Assembly (NCBI GenBank): GCA_013397695.1
Contig: VYZI01000169.1
Span: forward strand, 1,028,688-1,092,687
Reading direction: 5' to 3'
DNA: 64,000 bases
From: Centropus unirufus
Taxonomy: Eukaryota; Chordata; Aves; Cuculiformes; Centropidae
The stretch's first letter is position 1. Each line of letters opens with the position of its first letter. The notes below the pieces were generated by a model. That model was not told where the DNA came from. It ran no database searches and saw nothing but the letters and a program-made list of their open reading frames with translations. This document shows positions 54,761 to 64,000 of the stretch, one piece after another. Position numbers and translations under genes: made by a program.

Positions 54761-57700
54761 TGTGATGGATGGGTGGTGTGGGGCTGCTTGGGGTGTCCCT
54801 GTTTGACTCCATGTCAGTCCTTTCAGCAGCCACGCGGTGCGTTTCTGTCTCCCTGGTTACATCTGTGCTTGGCTGAGGTGGGTGCAGTGACCCTGAATTG
54901 TCAGTCTCTAAACAGAGGTGGGAGGTAGGAGGCAAATCCCAGCCAGAGAGCTGTGCCCTCTCCTGTCCCTCAGCGGTCCTGGCGCTCCTTTAGAGGGGCA
55001 GCAGCAGCCTTTGGATTTAAGCAGGGGACAGGGATGAAAGAGTGTGAAGGAAAGACACCACAGCCCGCAGCTGTCTGGCCTAAAGACGGGGAAACCAGTT
55101 TGTCTGGCTCTGGCTGTGTGAGGAGGAAGGTTGGGAGGTTCAGAGAAGCTTCTTTTAGTAAAACCCGCATGCCTCACCAGTCCCCAGGGCACGACCCAGG
55201 GGTGAGGGGAGAGAGCTGCTTGCTGCAGGGCACTGTGCGCTGCTGCCTTCTTCTCACCAAGAACTGCAGGTGAATTCTCTTCCCATTTTTGCCCATTCGC
55301 TCCATGAGCTTGTGTGTTATTGGAAAACACAAAAGATTGGCTTCAGATTTTCCTGGGCTTTCCCTGGGTTAACACTATGAGTAGTTTTTTCGTTTCAGTG
55401 CCATCCTTAAAGGCAGTGTGTTCTCAGGTGTTATTGTGCTAATACGTCATCCACGCTCCAAGGCTGTTGATGATAGACATGGTACGCTTGGATCTGACTC
55501 CAGAAATCCCGCTGCTCCAGCGACGCATCAGTCAGCAATGCACCACCAGCTCAGACCAGATCCTGGGGGCTCCTTGGGCCAGCCCCTCTTCTGCTGCAAG
55601 CTGGCGATGCTCCTTTGTGAGATGATGTGGGGATTTACACCAGGTGGGGGATGTGGCCCTGGGAACCCGATTCAAGAGACACCAACCTAAGCTCACTGTC
55701 TCCCAGCACAGGGCAGCCCCGAGCCCTCAGCTCAGCAGGCAGAGTCTGCTGGGGCTGCTGCTATTCTGGGCACCTCACTTCAGATTCACACGAAAGGGGC
55801 TATTTCACACTTTTTAGGTGTTGATCGGCTTCCAGCTGAAACAAAAACCTGAGCCTGTGAGCTCTAGAAGGCACTGAGGGTCTCCAACTGCTTGGTACGG
55901 AAGTAGGAGTGTTAAACCCAAAAGCCTGGCTGCATTCCAAATGAAAGAGTCTTATCCTGAGACCTCCAGGTTTCTCCTCTACTCAAGGAGGTTCAAGATA
56001 CTTTGCACTTGTTTGATCTCAGTGGTTGTAAGCAGCGCCCAGGTCTCACACAGAGAATCTGCTGGGGCAAAAGTCTTACATCTCAACTTTCTGACTTCCG
56101 GGAGAGCTTCCAGAATCAGGGATGTGCTGTGTGGGGATGGGCTGAGGTTCATAACAAGGAATTTCCAGAGCACCCCTGAGCTCTGGAGTCCTCGGGGTGA
56201 TGGGGAGCATCCGTGAGAGACTCCAGTGGTGGAAGAGGTGCAAGCCCATGCCCAGCCTCTGTTTCTTCCAAAGGGGAAACAAAACACCCGGTCTTCTTCA
56301 CCTCATGGTCTGTTTTTATGGGACTTGAGGAATTTAACACCTCTGAGCCTGCATTTAATCCCTGAGGTTGACCATTACAGAGTGTGAGCACTACTTTCTC
56401 CCCGGGGCAATATCATCCACTCGAAGCCAGTGGGAGATACTGGTGGGACCTTCTTGAATGTCCTGATGGCCCTCAAGAAGAGGGCCCTGGCTGTGGTGTT
56501 TCACGCTGGCATCTGGCTCATCTTGGGTAAAGAAGTGAACTGTTTGGCTAAAGCCAAAATCCTTAGAGGTGTAAAATCAAGCCCTGCTGCCTGTGGCAGC
56601 GCTGCTCGGCTGACCCAAGTCACACTGGTGCTGCAGGTGGGTCTGAGCTTCAGTAAGAGGTCTCTAACCCATTTTTCTAACCCATTTATTGGCCTCAGAG
56701 CAGGAAAGCAGCGCTGTCTAGGAAGGAGTGACCAGAGAGCTTCCCTTGGCACGAGAGTTTGTGTGTGGGATGGCAGAGCATCCTAGGGACAATGGTGTCT
56801 ATGAGGTTCCTACCTCTGCAAGCGTTATTAGCAGCCCTGCTAATTGCTTTGATTGGTAAGGTAAGGGGCTCAGTAAAGCATGTGGCAGGAGGAGAAACAT
56901 AGATGAAAGACAGACCTTGATGAAGTGTCTCATTAACTAAAAAGGCAGCAATTTCTGGCAGTTTCTTACCTATGTGGGGCTGGTTGTGATGTCATGACAA
57001 ATACACAATAAACAGGCGGTCAGAGAACACCTTGGGGGGATTCAGGTTGGTGCTGCTGGTGGTTTTTAGGGGTGTGATTCCACTGACACCAAGCTGGGAC
57101 AGCGCAGTGGGGGATCAGGGCTCTGGTTTTTATCCGAATATTGTGCCTCTTTCTTCCCATGCCTTGAGCTCTCAGTGAAGGAAACAGAAATAAGATCAAT
57201 TTGAACCAGTGCAAAAAATTAGCCTTTTCCAATGCCAGCAGAGCTCAGGGAGGGAGGATCGATGGTCACTGCCAGCCAGACTTCACCCATTTGGTAGAAC
57301 AAATGCAGCCAGATCCAAGCCCACCTTGTTTAAGTTACACAGTGGCAAGGGTGGCTGGAGCTGACACCTCATGAAAGACCCTGGGATTCTCTTAGTTTTT
57401 GCTAGCAGAAAGGAAAACAGAAGAGCCACACATCATCCATCTGAAAAAGGCTGTAATTACCACTCCCAGAAATTATTTCTTATTTAATGAAATGTCTCTT
57501 TAGGCTGAACAAAGGAATTTCCAGAGAGGAGAGTGCTGAAGGGCGGGACAGAGAACACAGGCAAGAGCACAGTTCAATTACAGGGAATAAAATCCTCTGG
57601 ACATTGTGACGCAGTTTGTGGGAGATCTTATTAGAAACCATGCCAGGCCAGAGCGATGTGTGCTTTTTGTACAGATATTCTGGATCTATTTATACTGCCC

Positions 57701-59639
57701 CGACCCTCTACAGCTTGCCAAGAGGTGTGAGGGACACGCTGCTCATTCCTGGCTGAGGATTTTGAGGGGGATCTGCTTGCTTTTCTACCGGCAAAATGCT
57801 GGATAAGTTCTTGAAGCAGGGATGCTGCCAAGGCTGGGAACACCCTCTCCCTCCTTGGAAGGGAGAATTGTCTGTGGCCGAGTCGCTCTGGCAGTGGCCA
57901 GGGGGGTGCAGGTAGGGAGCAGTCAGTGCTTTGGAGGTGTCCTCTTCAACTTGGCCCCCTGGATTGCGGGGATGGGGCTGGTAGCCCAAAAGGAGACCCC
58001 CCAGGGGTCTGGAGGGAAAGAAGAGCTGCCTTCCCTTTGGCCGTGGCTGCAGGAGGTGGGCAGGAACCACAGGGTGCTGCAGGAGGTGGTACCCGTGGTA
58101 AGGACTGCTGCCCCCAGGGCCCGAGGGGCGTTCAGTGTGGGAGAGAAGCTTCACCCTCTCCAGGTAAGCTCGCAGTGTCTCCAGCCTCCTGGCTGTGCTG
58201 AGAATGCAGCCTTTTGGTTATTCTCCAAGCAATTGAAAGTCTGCGACCCATTTGGCCCTGGGAAAACCCTGAGGACCACAGAGCTGGCATTTCACCTCCT
58301 GGAGCTTCACCTGGCTGGGCCAACAGAGCCTGTGCTGCTCTGGGGCTGGAGCCCAGGGGAGCTGCACCCGCAGGTTTGGCCCAGTCCGTAGGGTGTGCAC
58401 AGCTTTAGGGGTACGGGGCCACTCAGCCGAGCTCTTCTCTTTCAAACACCAGAGGTCAGAGGTTGTCTCACTTGTACAGGATGGGTATCAATTCTAGAGC
58501 CATGCCCTAAAGCAGGAAGATGGGATTTCTAGCAGCTTGCATAGCATTTTTCTACTGATTGCCTTTTGCAAACAAGGCAGATGGGATTTGTCTTCCAGGG
58601 ACAGACAGGCTGGATTCAAGCCTTTATCATTTCATTCCTTCTCTAAATTTTTCAATTTTTTCCTTTTTTTAATTTTTATTATTTTTGTTTCAGTTCCTCT
58701 TTTGAGAAACTGTGCTGCTGGTTTATCTTTTTATGGCCTGGATGAAATGAATACTCTGCACTGTAACATTCAGTGAATTCACCCCATGTAGGAAATAACA
58801 GTGGATTTAACCTTGAGCACTGCTATAAAAGCAGCCTTGGTAAAATCAGAGCTAAATAATGCAGCTGTGAAAATCACCTCTCTCCAGTTTGTGCTGGTGG
58901 GGAAAAAACCCTCTCCTGTAATTAAGGCCCTTGCTCTTGGGTGTTAGGTTTCCTGGGCAGGCCCAGGGATGGAGCATGGGATAAATCTGAATGCCCAGAG
59001 AATGGGATTTATGATCAGTGAAAACACAGACACATCATCCCTGAGTCTGCCTGGGGCTGGCATTGTCAGATCAGGTCATGCCCAGCTGAGTGAGGCAAGA
59101 GCCATTGAAGGGACAAACCTGGAACCCAACGACATCCCACAGTAAAAGAGGAGAGCCCAGGCCCTGGTCACCTCCAGCCAGGCACAGCTGCCGGCGTGCC
59201 GTATCCCTTGAGGAGGCAAGTGCTGTGGGAACGGGGTGTTTGGTGGAGCCAGGACATCTCCTGGTGTTCCTGCAGGACTAAGAAACTCCTCAAGCACTCC
59301 ATTCCCAGGTGGCTTGCTCTTCCCAGACCCTGCAGCTAGGGCTCCACATCTGCTTGCAGCAGGACCATTTGGTGGCCCTGGGTTTGGATGCGTATTCCAT
59401 GGTGCTTTGGGGACTGTTGCCAGCACCAAAAGGCAGGAGGATGGAGAGATACGGTGCTCATCTGGGAGGCAGGAGCCCTTTAGAGCCATCACGGCAGACT
59501 CTGGGGCTGGTTCACCAGAGCTCATCAGTGCCAGCAGGACACGGGCAATAGCAGGTATTTAATGAGGTTCAGGAGACTTCTGAAATGTAGGGTTAAAACT
59601 GCAAATCCCCAACAGCCGCTCCCCTCAGGCCACTCCGAG
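54761..59639. other. GC-richer single-copy DNA, no gene supported
   Basis: Frames are long and overlap in all directions, most notably 57822-58391 (+, 189 codons) against 57708-58154 (-, 148 codons). A donor-like CCAG|GTAAGC stands at about 58164, but no acceptor gives a convincing exon. Short local repeats: CTAACCCATTT twice at 56664-56690, GCAGGAGGTGG twice at 58049-58088. A/T-rich islands are at 57440-57495, 58620-58700 (T-rich) and 58790-58870. No repeats or RNA genes are recognised. Confidence 0.42.
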
Positions 59640-60265
59640 AAGCAAGCTCTTTACTCTTAGGATTGTTGCACGCTGGCAATCACCCTAACATAATTAAGTA
59701 GTTTATTCTATCCTGTTTTGATAAATTCCAATCTCACCCGCTGGCTTACCCTGAGAAGGCTTGGTCCATACGCTGTCTAATGTTTGTGGGATACAGGGAT
59801 TTGTTTCTGCTGTTCATTAATTCTTGCAAATTAAATGTACTTGGGAAGGAAAAATATTGATGGAAAAACAAATAGCAACTTTCTCACAGAAGGCTGCAGC
59901 GCGTTCTGCCTTGAATCCTGATTCACTCTAAGCCAAGTTTTTCTGCTTTTATGAAATTAGAGGTTTTCTGGCTACAAATGGATCAAACCTACCTGTTTGC
60001 ACTTAAAAACTGATATCCAGGTGCAGCACATGGCTGTGAAAAAAAGCATAGCATGACCTCAGCAGGACCGGGGGTTGGTGTTGGTAACGTCTCTCTGGCG
60101 TTTGTTAGCCAAAGCAAATGCAAATAACATGCTGGAATGATTAAAGTGTTCAGTCTTTGCCTTAGCTAATGTTTTGACTCTACGAAGTTCCTATAACTTG
60201 CACTCGGTTCTCAGTCCAAAACAGTTTCTAGCAGCGATTCAGGCCAGAATAGCTCCAAGAATGAG
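59640..60265. promoter_or_regulatory. Large candidate conserved non-coding block with octamer site
   Basis: An A/T-rich, repeat-free block inside GC-richer surroundings. Words: CATAATTAAGTAG, GTTTTGATAAATTCC, GTTCATTAATTCTTGC, GCAAATTAAATG, AAATATTGATGG, the full octamer ATGCAAAT at 60118-60125 followed by AACATG, GGAATGATTAAAG and CTTAGCTAATG. No frame persists. The sharp change of composition at both edges supports a distinct functional unit, but this remains inference. Confidence 0.38.
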
Positions 60266-63200
60266 TGGGAATTGAATACCCTGCTCCTTGCAGGCTGCTG
60301 TCACTGGGAGCCCGGCCTTGGGGGGCAGTCCTGGAGGTGACCAAGGGGGATATTTACTCAACTGTAATTAACTTAATCAGCCACTGGGTATCAGTATTGT
60401 CTCACATCAATACATAAAAAAGGGTGTTTTTCTGGAGCTGTTGAAGAGGCGTTGCCGAGGAGTGAAACCTGTGCCACAGGTGGGGAGTGACATGGTCAGA
60501 GGCCAAATCCCCTTGGGCTCTCAGGTACCTCTGAATTAACCCTTCCTCCTCAGGGCCGCTCCGCAAGGCCCGGTGTCCCTGGTGAGCAGCAGCACGGCTG
60601 GGGGCACGGGGTGTTTGCCAGCAGCTCTGCCACCAGGGGAGGTGCCCGGGTACTGCTCCTGTCCCCCTGCAGGGCCTGGAACGCCGGGAGCGCTGCAGGC
60701 CAGGCCGAGCTCTGCCTCTCAGGGAGAGAGCTGCAAGGGTGTCCATGACCCCTGCCTGGGGGTCTGATGGATTTGGAGATGCTAAGCCAAGGTCTGGCCT
60801 GTGCTGGGCTGCGAGGGGGCACGGCTGTTCATGGGATGTTGCAGTGACCTTAGTGCCGCCTCCTGGCATGAGCAGATCCAGGGAGAGTGAGATGTGAGCA
60901 TCTTCTCAGCTGAATTCCTGTCCTGTGATGCCACTTTCCTTGCTGGTTGGGCGTGCGTTTAATGGAGTTCTCCGAGCAGGAGTCACAGAAGGTGCTTCCC
61001 GGTCGCTCCATGAAGGTACCTGGCACGGTGCTGTTTGTAGGTTTAGCCCCGGCCCGCAGTGGGGTGGGCTCAGAGGCCCTCGCTCGCTGTTTGGTGGACA
61101 CCTGAGGCGGGAGCTGCTGCCCTGCGTAGAAGCCCACCCAGGCAAGGGGAGCTCTGTGTGCAAGGGCAATGCCACCACGAGGGGCAGCAGGGGGTGGGGG
61201 GAAACAGCTTTTCTCTTGGGCCCCTCGCCTCCTCCCTAAGGATGGCACTCCATCACTGGTGGGATTTCTGCCTCTTCCCATCCAGTTTTGGCTGCAGGTA
61301 ATGGTTGCTTCCCTTTCTGCTGCCTTACAGCCTCACTTCCCTGGCCAAAACGCTAATTTAGACCTTCAGATATGTTTAAAAATAAAAAAAATCCTCTACT
61401 TCGCAGGGCAATCAAAGGCCAAAAGGAATATAAAAAGTTCACCAGACTGGTCAGTTCACTCCCTGCTGTGTCTTCCCGGGGCGTTGCAGCAAAAACACAG
61501 GCACAAAATCCAAAGCAAACAGCTTCGCCTCGCTCTTCCTGGAGCCACTGGCTGCCAGCTGCAGCCCTCGAGGTGCCCGGCTCCCTCCTCCACCCCTGCT
61601 CCTCCGCTCTGCCTTGGGCAGCACCAGCATCTTCCCAGGTTGTGGTGACACCTTCTGTGCCTTCTCAGCCCACCATGGCCACTCCTGCTTTCTCCTGTCC
61701 TGACGTTTCCTCACCAGGCTTCTAGAGCCTCAGCAAAAAGGATGTTTCCCTTCTGGTCCCTTGTGGAGTGAGATGATCTATCTGCATCCTCCCTGCTGCT
61801 CCTGCCATTCCCTGACCACGCCATAAACGGACCCTGCCAGGCAGGAGGACTGGAATCCCCTGCTTGGCTCTGTTCCTGCTTTAGCACCAGATGTGGCATC
61901 GCTGGGAGCTGTAGCAGGATTTGTTTAGAAATACAAACAGGATTATAGCAAAGCAGTGGATTTCATAGGAGATCCGTGAGGTTGGTAAAAGCTGTGGGAT
62001 CACCAGATTTGTATTTATTCGTATTTAATTAAGGTATTTTGTTGTAATACAGGAAACTCACCTAGTGGGGAAAAAAGATTATTTGAATGGTTGAAAGTGT
62101 CAATGTTTGTCAACCTGGAAGGAGCTTAAAGTCTCATTTTGAGCCCATGTAATGAAAATAAGAAGCGCTCAGCACTCAGCTGCTCTGCTGGGGTTTGTTT
62201 CAGTCCATGCTGACCGTAGCTGGCAGTGGGTACAGATGTCACCTCCCTATCCCCCTCTTTTTTGTTGTGTCTTAGGAGAACAGGGAAAAATCCCTCCTAA
62301 CTTATTACTAACAGGAATGGAAGAAGATCAAGAGTGATTATGGTGTAGTCTGAGAAGCCTCCCAGGAACCCATCACTGATGGGCTCCGAAATGCTGCCCA
62401 AGGGCAGGTGAGCTGCTGTCACCCCAGCTCTGCAGTCCCTGCGTTCTGGAAGGTGGAAGCAGGAATGTTGGTGGCACAGCTCTGCTCCTGGTTTCCCAGC
62501 CCTGCGTGCTGCGTCCGGGAGTGACTCTGGATCTGCAAGGCTTGGCAGCGTGGCAGCCTATGGGAATCTGCTGTTGGATGGCCTGGTTTGAAGCATTTTA
62601 GATGTCCAGGGCATTTTGCAGACTTCTTTCATGGCAGTAACATCCATGGCTTGTTTCCTGCCTCCAGGACTGGTTGTGACCTCGAGCACAGGGGATGCTC
62701 TTTGAATTGTGCTGTGAATACGGACTGGAGCTCCTGAATTAGATCCTTTCCTCCATTTTCCACTATGTGCAGCTGTAGCTCTCCTTAAAAGGTGAAAAGG
62801 TGTCACTTTGAAGCAGCCAGGGAGGAAGAAAGGTCTTGTTTGGATCGCTTGCTGTGTCTGGGGCAGCGCCTGTTTAATTTAGAGCCACTCCTTCGATGGA
62901 GAGAGCCATAATTTGGTTTCTTCACGATGCCATTTCACAGAACTGATCAATCACCCCGAGGTACAAGCTGTGCCCCGCTCGTCTCAAAGCAAGGCTGTGA
63001 AACGCTGAGGCAGCAAAATACGGGGCATGGCTCCCAGCCCAGCCCTGGGCCTCACCTGGGCCGCAGGTTGAAGCAGGTGATTCCTTGCTCTAGTCCATCG
63101 GGATTTAGTGACAGCCGTTTCCTTGAGCCAGGAGCAGGGGGATCCGACGCAAACCACCACAAGGAAGTCAAGGAGCGTGTGGGCTGGTGCTTTGGCAGCA

Positions 63201-63299
63201 TGAACCCAGGAGCCTGATAGGAAGGAGGACCAGACTGGAATAAAATTAGGATTGGTGGGGAATAAATTGCATGGAATAAAGTTAGGATTAGAAATTGAA
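60266..63299. other. GC-richer then mixed single-copy DNA, no gene supported
   Basis: The part at 60540-61720 is GC- and CpG-richer, with opposed frames of 143-159 codons that lack recognisable domains. CACCAGGGGAGGTG near 60631 resembles a CTCF core but misses key bases. From 61900 the DNA is A/T-richer (TTATTCGTATTTAATTAAGG near 62017). GTTTAATTTAGAG near 62872 and CCATAATTTGG near 62907 are weak homeodomain-type words. An imperfect tandem of AAATTAGGATT-type words leads into the CR1 at 63300. Confidence 0.42.
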
Positions 63300-63508
63300 T
63301 AAATTTAGGTTGGACGTTAAGAAAAAATTCTTCATGGAAAGTGTTCTCAGGCCCTGGCAGAGGCTGCGCAGGGAGGGGGTGGAGTCCCCATCCCTGGAGG
63401 GGGTTAAAAGCTGGAGATGAGGTGCTCGTGGATCTGGTTCAGGCGTGGACAGGGACAGTTGGACTTGGTGATCTCAAAGGTCTTTTCCAGCGTGGTCATT
63501 CTATGAAA
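63300..63508 (+). mobile_element. CR1 LINE 3' end, about 209 bases
   Basis: Sense CR1: TAGGTTGGACGTTAAGAAAA, AATTCTTCATGG, AAAGTGTTCTCAGGCCCTGG, CAGGGAGGGGGTGGAGTCC, CCATCCCTGGAGGGGG, GTGCTCGTGGATCTGGTTC, AGTTGGACTTGGTGATCTC, AAAGGTCTTTTCCAGCG, tail GTCATTCTATGA. Same subtype as the copy at 38964. It is 5'-truncated. Confidence 0.94.
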
Positions 63509-64000
63509 ATGCGGTGGGGACGTGGAAACAAGAAAAGGGAACAGGACTCCAGCACTTGAGCAAAAAGCGTGAGCCTAAAGAAGTAAAACCCTGACATATT
63601 GTGCCTAGTGATCATTATTCTGCAAAGACCTCATTTTCAGTGTCACTAATGTCAGGCAAGGAGCTCAAGCCTTTCTCTCTGCCCCACATGCCTCTTCTCC
63701 CCAAATTCTTGCCCTGTTTGCTGTAGGTTTGCTTTTTTTAATCCAATATCTTTCTTTCCTGAACAAGAGAGACCCTAATCAGTTCTGGGTGCTCGCCACC
63801 TACTATCAGGGCTTGTTTTGGGGATAGCTCAGCAAAGCTTTCAAATGTCTGAACTGCATTAAAATGAATTGTTGACATTCCAGCCCAAACCTCAGGAGGC
63901 AGGAATCTGCCATGGGAGCTTGGAGGGAAGCACTGGTATAACCAAACAGACTCGTAATGAGGTTTGAGGAGCTTGAAATCCAAAGTCTGGTCCACATTAT
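63509..64000. other. Non-coding DNA, nothing assignable
   Basis: Unique sequence to the window edge. Overlapping minus-strand frames at 63738-63997 are out of phase with each other and unrecognised. Confidence 0.45.

Noticed and set aside
57822..58391. 189-codon frame containing a good donor-like CCAG|GTAAGC near 58164
   Set aside because: No acceptor upstream yields a convincing exon, and a 148-codon frame on the other strand overlaps it.
60630..60646. CTCF-like core CCACCAGGGGAGGTG
   Set aside because: The downstream GGC of the core is replaced by AGG, which is expected to abolish strong binding.
1..64000. Endogenous retrovirus, DNA transposon, tRNA, rRNA, CRISPR array or bacterial operon
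   Set aside because: I looked for long terminal repeats, terminal inverted repeats, polymerase-type motifs, cloverleaf sequences and spaced direct repeats and found none I could support.

Overview
The window reads as vertebrate nuclear DNA, most likely from a bird. The main evidence is 14 recognisable pieces of CR1, the dominant retrotransposon of birds and other reptiles. All are short (about 60 to 530 bases). Most of those that keep their 3' end carry the ATTCTATGA-type tail, and most lack their 5' part. There are no tRNA-derived SINEs, L1 or Alu elements, and no bacterial gene organisation. CR1 density is low for a turtle or crocodilian, which favours a bird. I cannot name the species or the chromosomal locus.

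I find no protein-coding gene I can support. The open reading frames are short, overlap on both strands, resemble no family I recognise, and several run through CR1 pieces or a run of N. The window is best described as a gene desert or the inside of a very long intron. Two weak exon-like segments exist: an AG...GT-bounded 155-base segment at 4914-5068, open in one frame, and a segment after a splice-acceptor-like site at 682.

Layout. 1-8.8 kb: single-copy DNA with one worn CR1 piece, a CpG-rich patch beside A/T-rich homeodomain-type sequence (3.6-4.2 kb), and the exon-like segment. 8.9-19.3 kb: two long A/T-rich blocks that look like conserved non-coding elements (8.9-9.5 and 18.2-19.3 kb), with two old CR1 scraps and one clearer CR1 between them. 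19.3-29 kb: single-copy DNA, three CR1 pieces and further candidate regulatory blocks (22.6-23.1 and 26.75-27.06 kb). 29.1-30.8 kb: a roughly 0.3 kb element present three times, once inverted and twice in tandem with a single N at the junction. This is the most unusual structure here, and part of it may be an assembly error. 31-41 kb: candidate regulatory blocks at 31.1, 34.0, 37.7, 38.1 and 40.1 kb, a CR1 followed by a four-unit 23-base minisatellite (39.25-39.35 kb), and an 81-base gap inside another CR1 (41.05-41.57 kb). 42-49 kb: the CR1-richest part, with a GGAT microsatellite at 45.3 kb. 49-64 kb: mostly unremarkable, with a strong G-quadruplex motif at 54.74 kb, a GC-richer stretch at 53.8-61.8 kb broken by a large A/T-rich block holding an octamer site (59.6-60.3 kb), and a last CR1 at 63.3 kb.

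Seen in the sequence: repeats, gap, copies and motifs. Inferred: that the A/T-rich, TAAT-dense, repeat-free blocks are distal regulatory elements of a developmental gene outside the window. One sequence cannot show conservation, so these calls carry low confidence. I see no evidence of a new gene system.
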